Assembly (NCBI RefSeq): GCF_023156285.1
Contig: NZ_JAKZAJ010000003.1
Coordinates: 589,556 to 653,555, forward strand
From: Marinobacter koreensis
GTDB taxonomy: Bacteria > Pseudomonadota > Gammaproteobacteria > Pseudomonadales > Oleiphilaceae
Length of the DNA stretch: 64,000 bases
Direction: 5' to 3'
A program made the position numbers and the translations under genes. The notes below the pieces were generated by a model. That model had not been told where the DNA came from. It saw only the letters and a program-made list of their open reading frames with translations, and searched no databases. This document shows positions 46,528 through 56,631 of the stretch, piece after piece. Position 1 is the stretch's first letter; every line of letters begins with the position of its first letter.

Positions 46528-47691
46528 TTACTGTGAGCTCCCAAGGACGCTACGCCCATTACCGGCCCTCAAGTTTTCAAACAGCGCAACATACTCCTGA
46601 GCCATACGGTTTGCAGAATAGCGGTCGTATATTCTTTCCCGAGCAGCTTGGGCTAGCTTTTTGGCAAGCACCCGATCTTCCAGGAGTTTTCTGCAAGCGA
46701 GTTCAAGCGCTCTTTTATCGCCGAAAGGCACCATCAGACCGGTAACGTTATTTTCGATCAGTTGGTCAACGCCGGGAATGTCGTAGGCCGCAACCGGGAC
46801 ACCCATGGCCATGGCTTCCATCATGCACCGGGGGATCCCCTCCAATGAGGAGGTCATTACAAAGAGATCAAATTGCGAAAGAACTCGGAGACGATCTGTG
46901 CGGAACCCCATAAAGTTGATGGCGTTGGCGCTATCAAGCGCCATTGCTCGTCGCTCGAGTGCACCCCGTTCACTTCCATCACCCAGCAGCCTCAGTCGCA
47001 GGGATGGATCCTCCCTGAACAGGCGATCGAAAACGTCGATCAAATCGGCAACGCCTTTCCTTGGAATCAGCTGTCCAACGAAACCCACAACCTTTTCACT
47101 ACCTGCGCCACTAGAGAACTCTTCAGCTTCAGAGAAGTGGGCTGGAGCCTCCTTATCGATTTCAAGCAAATCAACGCCATTCCGAATGAGGTAGAGTTTT
47201 TTCTCAGGAACCTGGAAGCGCCTCATATCTGCGACCAATTCTTCAGAAAGTGGCGCAACGGCGTCAAAAAACTTCAAAACCCAGGTTCCAATGCGAATGA
47301 AGGTGGCAAGCTTGAGCCCCACCTTTCCGGAAAAGCCATGAGGCGTGCTCACGCATTTGATACCTGCACTCCTCGCGGCGATCAGACCAATAATATCGGA
47401 CTTATAACCATGGGTATGGACAACATCGATTTCCCGCTCTTTCAGTGTCCGGGCAAGGCGGTGAATCGCCCTCAAATCAAAACGCCCATTCATCCTGATG
47501 CGATGTACCTCTCCAAGATTGTGGGGATAGTGCTCGGCGATTGAGAGATCCTGGTTCGGTGATTCTTCAGTCACCGCCAAATCGCAGACAATTTCTTTCG
47601 GGTCCAGGTTATTGGCTAGCGCCAGAACCCAGCGTTCTGCACCGTAGAAACCGGATGGCGTAATGAACTGTAAAACTCTCAGCGGTTTCAT
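46528..47691 (-). CDS. Family 4 glycosyltransferase
   Basis: 387 residues, GT-B fold: VLQFITPSGFYGAERWVLALA, VVHTHGYKSDIIGLIAARS, VGFVGQLIPRKGVADLIDVF and LFVMTSSLEGIPRCMMEAMAMGVPVAAYDIPGVDQLI (GT4 donor motif). Overlaps the O-ligase gene by 4 bases. Confidence 0.88.
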   Translation of the reverse strand: MKPLRVLQFITPSGFYGAERWVLALANNLDPKEIVCDLAVTEESPNQDLSIAEHYPHNLGEVHRIRMNGRFDLRAIHRLARTLKEREIDVVHTHGYKSDIIGLIAARSAGIKCVSTPHGFSGKVGLKLATFIRIGTWVLKFFDAVAPLSEELVADMRRFQVPEKKLYLIRNGVDLLEIDKEAPAHFSEAEEFSSGAGSEKVVGFVGQLIPRKGVADLIDVFDRLFREDPSLRLRLLGDGSERGALERRAMALDSANAINFMGFRTDRLRVLSQFDLFVMTSSLEGIPRCMMEAMAMGVPVAAYDIPGVDQLIENNVTGLMVPFGDKRALELACRKLLEDRVLAKKLAQAARERIYDRYSANRMAQEYVALFENLRAGNGRSVLGSSQ

Positions 47692-49040
47692 GGGCGGCTG
47701 TATCCTTTCCGCGTTACATTTGGATTGTCTGCAGGCGACTTGTCTTCAATCGCTTTTTTCCGGGGTTGCAGAAAATACACCTTGATCCCGATCAACAGGA
47801 ACAAGATCATCCAGTAAAGAATTTCTGCCCGGAACCGGTTGATGAACGTTGCCGGGATTAAATAGCTGATGAATGCACACTCCAGTGCGAGTAGATGAAA
47901 ATACGATTCACTATTTCCATTTTCGATCACCCATTGCTTGGCCTTTCTGGATATTTTGTAAAGAGAAGCAAGAAATATGAAAAATATTCCTATGCCCAGC
48001 CAGCCAATTTCCGACAGCCCCTGAAACCAGGATGAATGAACCGCACGATTTCCCTTCGGCCCGACCTGCTCTTCGGTCAAGTATTGAGGCGATAACACGT
48101 TATACCCAAACACCCCCATGCCCATGGGATGCTCTTCCATCATGTCGAACGTAGTCAGCCAGTAATTGACCCGACTAGAGCCACTTTCCTCCTGATTGTC
48201 CAACTTTTCGAGCGTTTGCATCCTCGACCAGAACTGGTCATCCGTAACATAAAGACCGCCCGAAAGACCCAAGAAAACAATTAAGATGGCCATGCTTCGC
48301 TGCCCTTTTCGCTGCTTCAAGGAAAACAGCATGAAGAGAAGGAACAATCCTGCCCCCCCAACTACCCCCAAAAATGCTCCCCGGCTATTGATTAAAACAA
48401 GGCCGTTTGCGATAAGAGCGCCACAAATAACGCATAGCAGTTTGACTTTCTTGTTGCCCAGCCATGCAAAATACATCAGGAAAACCACTGCGGGAACTAT
48501 CGCCGCCGCCGTATCGTTCGCATCAGGCGCATCAACGAGGCCGATACCCTCTACCCGAGCGAACTCGTTTCTTCCTGTTATCGTCGCCAGGTAGCCTATA
48601 TAGGTGGCCCCCAGAACGTACGCCCATATAGCGAGGTTGAGAAGCTTTTCCGAATGGATCAACTTATAGGCAACAAAAATGATCACAAAAAGTTTGGTTA
48701 AGTTGAACGTAAAGGTGTGATGCATCGCCGGACTCAGCGCGAACGGAGCAATCAGGTAATACATGGTCAGGATGAGCACCATCCACTTGAACGCGGGCTG
48801 TTCTCCCCAGGGACTTTTCTCGGTATAGAAACGATACTTTACTACAAGCGCATAGAGCATCAGCACGGACGCTATAAATGAGTAACTGATTCCGGGTATC
48901 TGGGCCGACCACCAGCGATTGTCAGGATTAAGAAAATAGACGAACTCATAAAGGATGAAGGCGGCAGCACCATTAATAAAAAGTGCAAAAAAGACACCGC
49001 CAAAGAAGAGTGAAAGAAACAACAGCGCAAACTTCGACAT
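47688..49040 (-). CDS. O-antigen-ligase-like membrane protein (Wzy/WaaL family, XrtA-associated)
   Basis: 450 residues with about 11-12 membrane helices. A large periplasmic loop (about 275-345) holds SSRVNYWLTTFDMMEEHPMGMGVFGYN and AVHSSWFQGLSEIGWLG, characteristic of Wzy/WaaL ligases and of the putative O-ligase of exosortase A systems (TIGR03097). It may polymerise the repeat or transfer glycan to a protein. The ATG at 49040 overlaps the previous stop (TAATG). Confidence 0.87.
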   Translation of the reverse strand: MSKFALLFLSLFFGGVFFALFINGAAAFILYEFVYFLNPDNRWWSAQIPGISYSFIASVLMLYALVVKYRFYTEKSPWGEQPAFKWMVLILTMYYLIAPFALSPAMHHTFTFNLTKLFVIIFVAYKLIHSEKLLNLAIWAYVLGATYIGYLATITGRNEFARVEGIGLVDAPDANDTAAAIVPAVVFLMYFAWLGNKKVKLLCVICGALIANGLVLINSRGAFLGVVGGAGLFLLFMLFSLKQRKGQRSMAILIVFLGLSGGLYVTDDQFWSRMQTLEKLDNQEESGSSRVNYWLTTFDMMEEHPMGMGVFGYNVLSPQYLTEEQVGPKGNRAVHSSWFQGLSEIGWLGIGIFFIFLASLYKISRKAKQWVIENGNSESYFHLLALECAFISYLIPATFINRFRAEILYWMILFLLIGIKVYFLQPRKKAIEDKSPADNPNVTRKGYSRP

Positions 49041-50212
49041 TACCGCTGCCCCTCGCCCGGCCGGGCACTGGACCAGGTCACCTGGGTCTGCCCCTGCAAC
49101 GCCTTCACAATGCCCCGAACGGCATACCAGTTGACTGCAACGAAGTAGTAAGGCAATGCCAGCCATGCGGGCAGTTCATTTTTCCGGGACGAACGGCTTC
49201 CAACCAGGGCCAGCAGCAGTAGCAGGCCGCCACCCAGCGCAATGAGCACAAACAAAGGGTGTCCCGCGATCGCCAGCAGTACACTGCCCGCGTATCCGAT
49301 CAATAGAAACAGGGGGATGAGCCAACGGAGCAGTTTGTGGGAGAGCACCTCGAACGAAAATATGCCGGTCCTCCATGGCAGCAGCACCCCCTTTACCCGC
49401 ATCAGGCCCCGAATGCTTCGGTTGACGATGCGTTCCTTTCGCGCCAGCTCCCGGTCAAAGTCTCCTGCGGTTTCCTCGAAACATCGCGCTTCGCTGTCAA
49501 AGACGCCACGGTATCCCTTGGCGATGATCTGGAGCGGGTTCACGAAATCGTTGATATCCCTTTGCTGAAGCGGCTCCCAGAGCACCGAACGAATTGCGTA
49601 AATGGCACCATCTCCACCAACCACGGAATGCAGCCGGGATTCCATGGATTTGATCGCCAGCTCATAGCGCCAATAGAGGTTTTCGTTTCGGGCACTGGCC
49701 CCTTCGCTGCCATCCGTGTAGAGCGCGGCGCCAACCACGTAACCCACGCTCTCATCGGCAAAATGGCGGACCAGTTTCCGGATGGCATCGGGGGCATACA
49801 TGGCATTGGCATCGCTGAACACGACGATGTCACTGCTTACCTGCTCCATCGCCAGATTGAGCCCCATGGTTTTGCCGAGTCGGCCTTCCTGACGGATCAG
49901 CGTGATTCCCACATTCTGGTAGCCCAGGACAATCTCATCGGTGCCGTCGTCGGAACCGTCGGAGACTACCAGGACAGTCAACCGGTCGGCGGGGTAATCC
50001 AGGGCAAGCGCGTTATCCAGCTTTGCCCCGATGACACCCGCCTCGTTGTAGCAGGAAATAATCAGAGTAACGTCCGGCTGGATATCGTCCACACGATGCG
50101 TGCGGGCAGGTTTACCCCGGGTCAGGCTCCAAAGGAGTGCCGGATAGCCAAAGTAGACATAAACCGGTACCAACAGGCACAACAGCGTAAAAGCAATTGA
50201 TAGACTGATCAT
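49040..50212 (-). CDS. Membrane-bound family 2 glycosyltransferase
   Basis: 390 residues. N-terminal membrane helix (about 3-24), GT2 core (DVTLIISCYNEAGVIGAKLDNAL, VLVVSDGSDDGTDEI, VVFSDANAMY) and three C-terminal helices (about 290-365), the BcsA/HasA-like layout of processive or EPS transferases. Overlaps femAB by 4 bases. Confidence 0.9.
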   Translation of the reverse strand: MISLSIAFTLLCLLVPVYVYFGYPALLWSLTRGKPARTHRVDDIQPDVTLIISCYNEAGVIGAKLDNALALDYPADRLTVLVVSDGSDDGTDEIVLGYQNVGITLIRQEGRLGKTMGLNLAMEQVSSDIVVFSDANAMYAPDAIRKLVRHFADESVGYVVGAALYTDGSEGASARNENLYWRYELAIKSMESRLHSVVGGDGAIYAIRSVLWEPLQQRDINDFVNPLQIIAKGYRGVFDSEARCFEETAGDFDRELARKERIVNRSIRGLMRVKGVLLPWRTGIFSFEVLSHKLLRWLIPLFLLIGYAGSVLLAIAGHPLFVLIALGGGLLLLLALVGSRSSRKNELPAWLALPYYFVAVNWYAVRGIVKALQGQTQVTWSSARPGEGQR

Positions 50213-51291
50213 AATGTTATGTATTTTCTGAGCTTGGGCCCAAGCCAGTTAGCAAGGCCCAGTGGCATTCGCTGCCAGAGTGTTTCGACAATCCGGCGAA
50301 TGCGGCTGGTGGCACTGACGGTGCCAGACGGAGTCCGCGATTCCGGCGCTGAGCGCCCAGCCGGCTCCAATCGCTGCCAGTTCAACTCCGTGGGTAACGC
50401 CCCCCACTGCTTCTTGAATCGAAAGGTGCCCTCTCCGGGTGTTGACCGCCCGAAATCGAACTGACGATAGCCGGCATCCGCCAGATGGCTCAGGAAGGTC
50501 CAATACAGCAGCATGTTCGGTGCCAGATGGTTGTATTCCGCGCGAGTGGATGCCCAGGGAGTGCAGGCCCGGGTTCCGTTGGTCAGAACAATTCCCGCCC
50601 CCACAACATGGGCTCCTGCGTAGACGAGGCCGATCAACAGATGATCTCCGTAGGCCTGCGCCAGTGTTCTGAACCAGGCCAGGCTATGCACCGGTGAGCC
50701 CAGGCGGTGCATGTTATCGGCGAACACCTGATAAAACGCGTCGATGGCGGCAGGATCCTGGTGGATCTCGGCTGTCAGTCCGTTCTTCTCGGCTTTCCGG
50801 ATCTGGCTGCGCAACTTGGGCTTGAATTGCTTGAACAGCGCTTCCGACGATTCCGGAAGATCCAGGAGCATCCGTACTTTGGCCGGCAGGGCCTCGGCCG
50901 GCATCGACATGTCGACCGGTTCTCCCGACACCCGGATCTCAACGCCGTTACTGCGATTGGTCGAGGCCAGTTTCCTGGCCGCTTCCGTGAGCGAGTAGCG
51001 GATATCCTCGTTATCGGCCAGCGGCCCGCCAAGGTCACAGAATGGGAGTGACACCAGGCTGGAGGATCCCAGCGGAGGTTTCACCTCCACCAGTGGAAGA
51101 ACGCCGCAGAGCTTTTCACCTCGGTGAGCGCTGACAACCCAGGCTGTGTGCCCGTATCCGGCTTCTGCTGCGGTTAGCCAGCCACTCCTGTGGTAAGGCG
51201 TCGCATCCGGATGTTGATCAACATACTCTTGGTAATCCTCCACGGGAAACACGGCGAACCGCGAAGCCCGGACAGCGAGATCAGCGTTCAT
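50209..51291 (-). CDS. FemAB-like protein of the XrtA/PEP-CTERM system
   Basis: 360 residues, GNAT-like FemAB fold: PYHRSGWLTAAEAGYGH, KLRSQIRKAEKNGL, GSPVHSLAWFRTLAQAYGDHLLIGLVYAGAHVVGAGIVL and YRQFDFGRSTPGEGTFRFKKQWGA. The last motif is diagnostic for the exosortase-associated femAB family (TIGR03019). It probably attaches an amino-acid or acyl group to the glycan. It overlaps the neighbouring GNAT gene by 11 bases. Confidence 0.9.
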   Translation of the reverse strand: MNADLAVRASRFAVFPVEDYQEYVDQHPDATPYHRSGWLTAAEAGYGHTAWVVSAHRGEKLCGVLPLVEVKPPLGSSSLVSLPFCDLGGPLADNEDIRYSLTEAARKLASTNRSNGVEIRVSGEPVDMSMPAEALPAKVRMLLDLPESSEALFKQFKPKLRSQIRKAEKNGLTAEIHQDPAAIDAFYQVFADNMHRLGSPVHSLAWFRTLAQAYGDHLLIGLVYAGAHVVGAGIVLTNGTRACTPWASTRAEYNHLAPNMLLYWTFLSHLADAGYRQFDFGRSTPGEGTFRFKKQWGALPTELNWQRLEPAGRSAPESRTPSGTVSATSRIRRIVETLWQRMPLGLANWLGPKLRKYITL

Positions 51292-52408
51292 AACCGGTAC
51301 TCGCCTCCCCTAGCCAGCGATTCCTGGCCCGTCGTGCCACATCTTCAAGCTTCAGTTTGAACCGGGCCCGCTGGAGCGCTATCTGCACCAGGTTTCGGTG
51401 AAGGGTGCCCAGATTGGCCTTGTAACGTTCGTCTCCACCCATGAAATCGTAGTAGTGGAAACCGTGGTGCCGGTAATCCTCGATGCACAGGCTGTGACCC
51501 AGCAGGCCGGGCTTGAACCGATTGTCCGAATCGACCGCCATCCCACCGAGGTAAAAGTAGACAACCTGCTTGTAGAGGAGATTGTAGAACGATGCGATCT
51601 CTTCATCGCCGGCCATAACCGACACCAGGTCCACGCCGCCATCCGGCCACTGGGCCCGGATCATTTCCCGATGAAAACGAACAAAATCCGGATTGGCAAA
51701 GCCACTCTGGTCCGGGCCATTGCCCCAACGCTGCAAATGGCGTGGCCCGATGCGATCAAATACGGCAATGGCCTCTTCGACCGTATCGGGCCGCACGAGC
51801 CGAACTTCACCCAACTGTTCGTACAGGCGATGGGAACGATTGATCTGGTATCGGGTATTTCGGGACAGGCGATCAAGGTAATGCTCCCCGGAATGGCGGA
51901 GGGCATCGAGGTCCACACCGTAACAGGGCGCTTCCCAGCGCACATGCTTGTGGAGACCGGTGATCGCAGCGTATTTATCAGCCTCGTCGGCATCAACTGC
52001 CCCGATAATGAACTCGTCCCATTCCGGCATCTCATTGGTGAGATAGTTCAGACAGGCCCTGGCCACCTCGTTTTCCTTGCCATTTTCAGCCAGGAATCCG
52101 TTGTATTCGATCCAGATCTGGTCGAGGAGCCTGTGCCCTGTCTGGTGCAGTCTCAGGCACCGGGACTTGAGGACCCCGTGGCGACGCTCTTCGGTCTCGA
52201 CCACCAGCCCAAGCCCAACCAGACGATCCCCTTCCCGAACCCGCAGCACCATCGCGCGGGGCTCGTAGACGTGCAGCCAGTGACCAAGCCATTGCCACGA
52301 CAGGAATACCGGCGATGTCGAACGGCTTTCAAGTTCCAGCCACTCGTCCCTGAGGGCCGGTGTATCGGCGGCGGGTACGCTTGTGACTGTCAGCGGTCCT
52401 GCTGTCAT
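51281..52408 (-). CDS. GNAT acyltransferase, CelD/BcsL-like
   Basis: 375 residues. VFLSWQWLGHWLHVYEP and MVLRVREGDRLVGLGLVVE at the N-terminus; the GNAT-like domain (about 155-340) has SRNTRYQINRSHRLYEQLG and VYFYLGGMAVDSDNRFKPGLLGHSL, typical of the cellulose-biosynthesis-associated CelD/BcsL acetyltransferases. Likely acylates a sugar in the EPS. The ATG at 52408 leaves a 25-base gap after the carbamoyltransferase stop; a longer frame would run into that gene. Confidence 0.84.
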   Translation of the reverse strand: MTAGPLTVTSVPAADTPALRDEWLELESRSTSPVFLSWQWLGHWLHVYEPRAMVLRVREGDRLVGLGLVVETEERRHGVLKSRCLRLHQTGHRLLDQIWIEYNGFLAENGKENEVARACLNYLTNEMPEWDEFIIGAVDADEADKYAAITGLHKHVRWEAPCYGVDLDALRHSGEHYLDRLSRNTRYQINRSHRLYEQLGEVRLVRPDTVEEAIAVFDRIGPRHLQRWGNGPDQSGFANPDFVRFHREMIRAQWPDGGVDLVSVMAGDEEIASFYNLLYKQVVYFYLGGMAVDSDNRFKPGLLGHSLCIEDYRHHGFHYYDFMGGDERYKANLGTLHRNLVQIALQRARFKLKLEDVARRARNRWLGEASTGYER

Positions 52409-52433
52409 GGTGTCGTCCGTTTCCAGATCCGTT

Positions 52434-54260
52434 TCAGTGTGCCGGGTTAGGATGCCTGACCAGGAACGGTCCGATCGCCAGATAATCCAGCGCCCCCTGC
52501 AGGAAGGCCCGGACCGCATCTTCAGGGCTGTTCACAATCGGCTCTTCATGCATGTTGAAGCTGGTGTTGATCAGGCTGGGAATGCCGCTGAGCTTTTCGT
52601 ATTCCGTCAGAATGTCGTAGTACCCGGGATTGACCTCACGACGAATCAGTTGAGGCCTGGCAGTACCGTCCACGTGCACCGCTGCCGGACAGCTCTCTCG
52701 CATGAATTCGGTGCAGTCGAACGTGATGGTCATGAACTCCGCCGCGTGCTCCGCCCCACGGATATTGTGGTAGCACTTCTCCCTCGCTTCGTAGAGGGTC
52801 ACCGGCGCAAACGGCATGAACTCGGTGCGGCCAAGGCGTTTGTTCAGCCATTGGTTCACCTCGGGCTCCCGGGCGTGGTACATGATGGAACGGTTGCCCA
52901 GGGCGCGTGGACCATATTCCATTCGCCCGTCAAACCGGGCAACCACTTCGCCGCCGTGGATCAGTTTTGCCACCTCTGCCGCCAGATGCTCCGGCCGTTC
53001 GTATGCCAGGCCTTCGGCATCCAGCGCCTTTCGGATTTGAGCCTCGGAGTATTCGGGCCCCATGTAGGCACTGGTAATGGAGGGCTTAACGCCACCCGGC
53101 CAGCTGTGGTAGAGCGCGGCACCCGTGCCACACCCGCCATCCCCCATATTCGGGTAGACAAAGATATGGTTGACGCCTTCAATCTCGAAGATGCGCTGGT
53201 TGAGCTTAACGTTGGCAGTGACGCCCCCCGACAGAACGATGGTATCGATGCCGGTCTTTTCCACCCAATGACGGATGTAATTGGTGGCCACTTTCTCGAG
53301 TACGTACTGGTAGGCGGCGGCGACATCGATTTTGGGGAATTTCGAAGCCAGATACCGGGAAAAATACACGTTGTTGGCCTCGTAGATCCTGAAGTCCCCG
53401 GGCGTCTGTTCGATCCGGGACAACAGGATGTCACCGAGGATAGAAGGATCACCGTAGGAAGCCAGACCCACGATCTTGCCCTCATGACGACTGGGCTTGA
53501 AGCCGAGGCTTGAGGTTACATGCTCGTAGAGGGTTCCGAGCGAGTTTGGGAATGGCAAGCCATGAAGCCGGTGGATCTTGCCATCCCGGGCTTCACTGAC
53601 CGATCCGGCCAGACCCGAGCCATACCCGTCCAGGGTCACGCAGAGTGCTCGCTCGAACCCACTGCACAGGAAGCTGTTGGCCGCGTGAGAGAGATGGTGA
53701 TCCATGCGTTTTACCGGCCCGGTCCAGCCAGCTGCCGCCAGCCCGGCCGTCAGATCCTTCTCCCAATGCTGGAACGACTCCGTTGCTGCCTCGCCCCACT
53801 GGCGGGAGGCCTTGAGTGCCGCGTTGTTCGAGGCCAGTTTCTGAGCACCTGCCATGCTGTAATAGGAGCTATGGAGGAAGCCTTTCTCCATGATCGCGTT
53901 GGGGTGTTCCAGGCCGTGAATGGGTTGATTACGATCCGGAACTCGAGTGAGTGCTTCTTTGATCTGGGGGCCAAGATCTTCCGGCTGAAAGGCTTTGATA
54001 AAGGCCTTCTCATCCTCAAGATTTTTTGAAAAGAGCTTCTGTTCGTTCTGCCAGGTCAGGAACGGATAACAGACCTGATCAATGTCATCCATGGTCAGTC
54101 CGGTATCCGCCAGTGCCGCTTCCAGCGCCAGCCGTGGGAATCCTGACTGCTGTTTGGTTCGGGAAAAGCGTTCCTCCCCTGCTGCAAACAGTATGTTGCC
54201 ATCTTCTACAATGGCGACGGTTGAATCCTTGTCCAGCGGGGATATCCCGAGCACTTTCAT
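52434..54260 (-). CDS. Carbamoyltransferase (NodU/CmcH family)
   Basis: 608 residues. N-terminal ASKHA-like domain: ILGISPLDKDST-type start, EERFSRTKQQSGFP, and the metal/phosphate motif MDHHLSHAANSF; C-terminal YrdC-like domain with GRMEYGPRALGNRSI. Uses carbamoyl phosphate to carbamoylate a hydroxyl, probably on a sugar of the polysaccharide. Carbamoyl-phosphate synthase (carB) is at the window's right end, but that gene is housekeeping. Overlaps the deacetylase gene by 4 bases. Confidence 0.93.
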   Translation of the reverse strand: MKVLGISPLDKDSTVAIVEDGNILFAAGEERFSRTKQQSGFPRLALEAALADTGLTMDDIDQVCYPFLTWQNEQKLFSKNLEDEKAFIKAFQPEDLGPQIKEALTRVPDRNQPIHGLEHPNAIMEKGFLHSSYYSMAGAQKLASNNAALKASRQWGEAATESFQHWEKDLTAGLAAAGWTGPVKRMDHHLSHAANSFLCSGFERALCVTLDGYGSGLAGSVSEARDGKIHRLHGLPFPNSLGTLYEHVTSSLGFKPSRHEGKIVGLASYGDPSILGDILLSRIEQTPGDFRIYEANNVYFSRYLASKFPKIDVAAAYQYVLEKVATNYIRHWVEKTGIDTIVLSGGVTANVKLNQRIFEIEGVNHIFVYPNMGDGGCGTGAALYHSWPGGVKPSITSAYMGPEYSEAQIRKALDAEGLAYERPEHLAAEVAKLIHGGEVVARFDGRMEYGPRALGNRSIMYHAREPEVNQWLNKRLGRTEFMPFAPVTLYEAREKCYHNIRGAEHAAEFMTITFDCTEFMRESCPAAVHVDGTARPQLIRREVNPGYYDILTEYEKLSGIPSLINTSFNMHEEPIVNSPEDAVRAFLQGALDYLAIGPFLVRHPNPAH

Positions 54261-55252
54261 GCCATGTTCTCCATTACCTGTCGAATCCGTGTGGGCGTTG
54301 AGGCCTGCCCACCAAGCTCGTTGAAAAAGAAATCGAAGAAGGTGCGGAAGCTGTCCAGGAATCGGGTCAGCTCCTGCTCGTTGTTAACGTACGTAGTATT
54401 GCCGGGCACCACCGAAGGGCTGTGAAAGCTCCAGGTGAACGTTCGCAGCCCCTGCCGGAACAAGGCGCGAGTCAGCTTGATGTGTTCGTCCGAAGAAAAA
54501 CCTTCGGGTGACAGCATCAGGCGATCCACCGCTCCCAGTCGGGACAGGATGCCGGGCGCCCGAAAGCGGCGGAACGTCTGCGCAAGTTCGTACAGTGGTA
54601 GTGCCGCCCGGCCGGCCCAGCCGACAAAAGCCCCGGTACAGGGAAGTTCCAGGATGGGCCGCGACTCACCACCAAACCAGAAGGGATCGGAAGTGTAACG
54701 GCGATAATCTGGGCCGCCATCCGAGCGTGAATCCAGCGGCGGACAGACCGATAGATCCACATCAAACCCCAGTTCCTGGAGAATGCCCGTGGTGTTCGGC
54801 CCGAAACCGTATCGCCCGGCTTTGTAACCAACCGGCGGCGCACCGAAGTTCTCGGTGATCGTGTCCCGCAGGACCCGGAGCTTTTCCCGCTCAAGTGCCT
54901 CAGGGAGGTTGCCCGGGTACATATTCGATCGGCTCAATGTCTCCTCCTGGGGCGGATTCACCCAGGGATGGAGGTGGGCACCGATCTCGCACTGCCCCCG
55001 TTCAACGTATTGCTTGAGGAGCCCATAACCAATGGGCTGACTGGCGACCGGATAATCAATCACGTAGCACGGGCTGATTCCGTATTCATTGAAAATGCCC
55101 TGCACGCGATCGATGTGCGCCATTGCAGTCACCTGATTGGCGTCGGCGTCCGGCTCGGCGTTCCAGTCAAACTCCTCCTCGGTATCGATGACCACAATCA
55201 GCTGTGGCGGCATTTCCGGCGGGAGGTGAATATCTTTCCGTTGATCGAACAT
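54257..55252 (-). CDS. Polysaccharide deacetylase family protein
   Basis: 331 residues of NodB-like fold: LIVVIDTEEEFDW (Asp pair of motif 1), GAHLHPWVNPP (His motif), VGYKAGRYGFGPNT and a late SFHSPS motif. It should remove N- or O-acetyl groups from EPS sugars. No signal peptide, so action on lipid-linked precursors in the cytoplasm is possible. The ATG at 55252 follows AAAGGAATC; an upstream GTG-region start lacks a ribosome site. Confidence 0.86.
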   Translation of the reverse strand: MFDQRKDIHLPPEMPPQLIVVIDTEEEFDWNAEPDADANQVTAMAHIDRVQGIFNEYGISPCYVIDYPVASQPIGYGLLKQYVERGQCEIGAHLHPWVNPPQEETLSRSNMYPGNLPEALEREKLRVLRDTITENFGAPPVGYKAGRYGFGPNTTGILQELGFDVDLSVCPPLDSRSDGGPDYRRYTSDPFWFGGESRPILELPCTGAFVGWAGRAALPLYELAQTFRRFRAPGILSRLGAVDRLMLSPEGFSSDEHIKLTRALFRQGLRTFTWSFHSPSVVPGNTTYVNNEQELTRFLDSFRTFFDFFFNELGGQASTPTRIRQVMENMA

Positions 55253-55272
55253 GATTCCTTTCGTTCCTCGTG

Positions 55273-56628
55273 TCATTCCGTCCCGGAATTACCCATCAAT
55301 GCAAACCCGTGGGTCAGGACCAGCTTCAGAACGAACTGCTGCTCATTGGGTGTCGCCAGACGACTATCCAGATAGGACTGGTTGAACTCCACACCGAATG
55401 TGGTCAATTCCGCCAGCTGTCTGCTCCAGCGGGTATTGAAACGATGGATCTGCTGGTCGAAGGTTCCGGCGTTGTCACCAGCCTCCGCCTGCCAGATGTA
55501 AGCGAATTCAAGGCGCTGCAGATTGGTAATCTGAAAACCCACGTTGAGGTTGGCGCTGTATTCGTGAGTTTTGACGTCGGTGATCTGTGATCTGAGTACG
55601 GCCGCTTCCAGCCCGAAGCCGGCGTTGCAGATGTCGCACAGATTGTTGTTGCTATGGGTCAGAGCAACCGAGTCGCTGATCACCAGGTCCCTCACCCGCA
55701 CTGAGTCCGGCAGGAAGTCAAAAACAGGGGGCAGGTTCAGCGAAATATCGGTAACACTGTCAGAGAGGCGGCGGTTGTAACTGACCGATGTACGGAACCC
55801 TTCCCCGATCCAGGATCGCTCCAGAAAGCCGGTGACGGCATCGCTGGTGGAACTGGAACCGTCCGGGTAATCCGTATTCGCCTGGCTTGCACCGGCACCC
55901 ACCCGAAACTGGCCGGTTTCGAGCACACGGTCATAGATCAGCTGCGCGGAATCGATTGTGATGTCGAGAGTGTCCTCGTTGGACCAAGATCGGCTGGCAA
56001 CCAGTGACCCCGTGGACCGTTCACTCAGACGCCTCGCCAGCTCAGCCGACGCTGTCACAGATTCATCGTTGCTCAGCGCTCCACTGCCAAAGCTCTGCCC
56101 CGCCTGAGCCGACATTCGAAGGGACGTCAGATCACCGGGGTACACGCGCAGGCCGGCGCCGGCCGTGAGCGTCTGACGAGTGTCGTAGCTTGAGGGATTG
56201 ACGACAAATCCGGTGTTATTCCGGACAGACTGAATGGTGTGACCAAGGTTGAAATCAACCGGGTTTGCCGGGTCGAAATAGTTGTAACGCGCCAGCCCAT
56301 TGATCGAGCTGTTGTCGGTCTGATCGCCGGTAGGAAGGTCGCGCGAGGTTTCCAGGGTGCCTCCGTAACGCAGGGCCAGATGGTTGGCGCCACTTTGCAG
56401 GGTGCCGCCGACGTTGCCGGACACACCCAGACTCGGCTCTGTCGTGGAATCCCATCCGTCACCGGCGTCGACGCGGGTGTGGGTGATGGCGGTAAAGGCG
56501 GAGCCGGTGGCCGTCAGCGAGGTAATGCTTTCGTCAAGCGTTTGGGCCCGGGTGGTCATGGTCGCCATCAACAATACACATCCGGAGGCCAGTCCGAGAT
56601 AGCTCGCGCTTCCGTATCTACCTGCCAT
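55273..56628 (-). CDS. Outer-membrane beta-barrel protein, PEP-CTERM-associated (TIGR03016-like)
   Basis: 451 residues: signal peptide (about 1-29, ending TRAQ) and alternating amphipathic strands through the body (for example RFRVGAGASQANTDY-like and GFRTSVSYNRRLSDSVTDISLNL), with a terminal FVLKLVLTHGF strand. This matches the exosortase-locus outer-membrane family TIGR03016. It is a candidate outer-membrane exit pore or scaffold for the EPS. Confidence 0.83.
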   Translation of the reverse strand: MAGRYGSASYLGLASGCVLLMATMTTRAQTLDESITSLTATGSAFTAITHTRVDAGDGWDSTTEPSLGVSGNVGGTLQSGANHLALRYGGTLETSRDLPTGDQTDNSSINGLARYNYFDPANPVDFNLGHTIQSVRNNTGFVVNPSSYDTRQTLTAGAGLRVYPGDLTSLRMSAQAGQSFGSGALSNDESVTASAELARRLSERSTGSLVASRSWSNEDTLDITIDSAQLIYDRVLETGQFRVGAGASQANTDYPDGSSSTSDAVTGFLERSWIGEGFRTSVSYNRRLSDSVTDISLNLPPVFDFLPDSVRVRDLVISDSVALTHSNNNLCDICNAGFGLEAAVLRSQITDVKTHEYSANLNVGFQITNLQRLEFAYIWQAEAGDNAGTFDQQIHRFNTRWSRQLAELTTFGVEFNQSYLDSRLATPNEQQFVLKLVLTHGFALMGNSGTE

Positions 56629-56631
56629 CGG

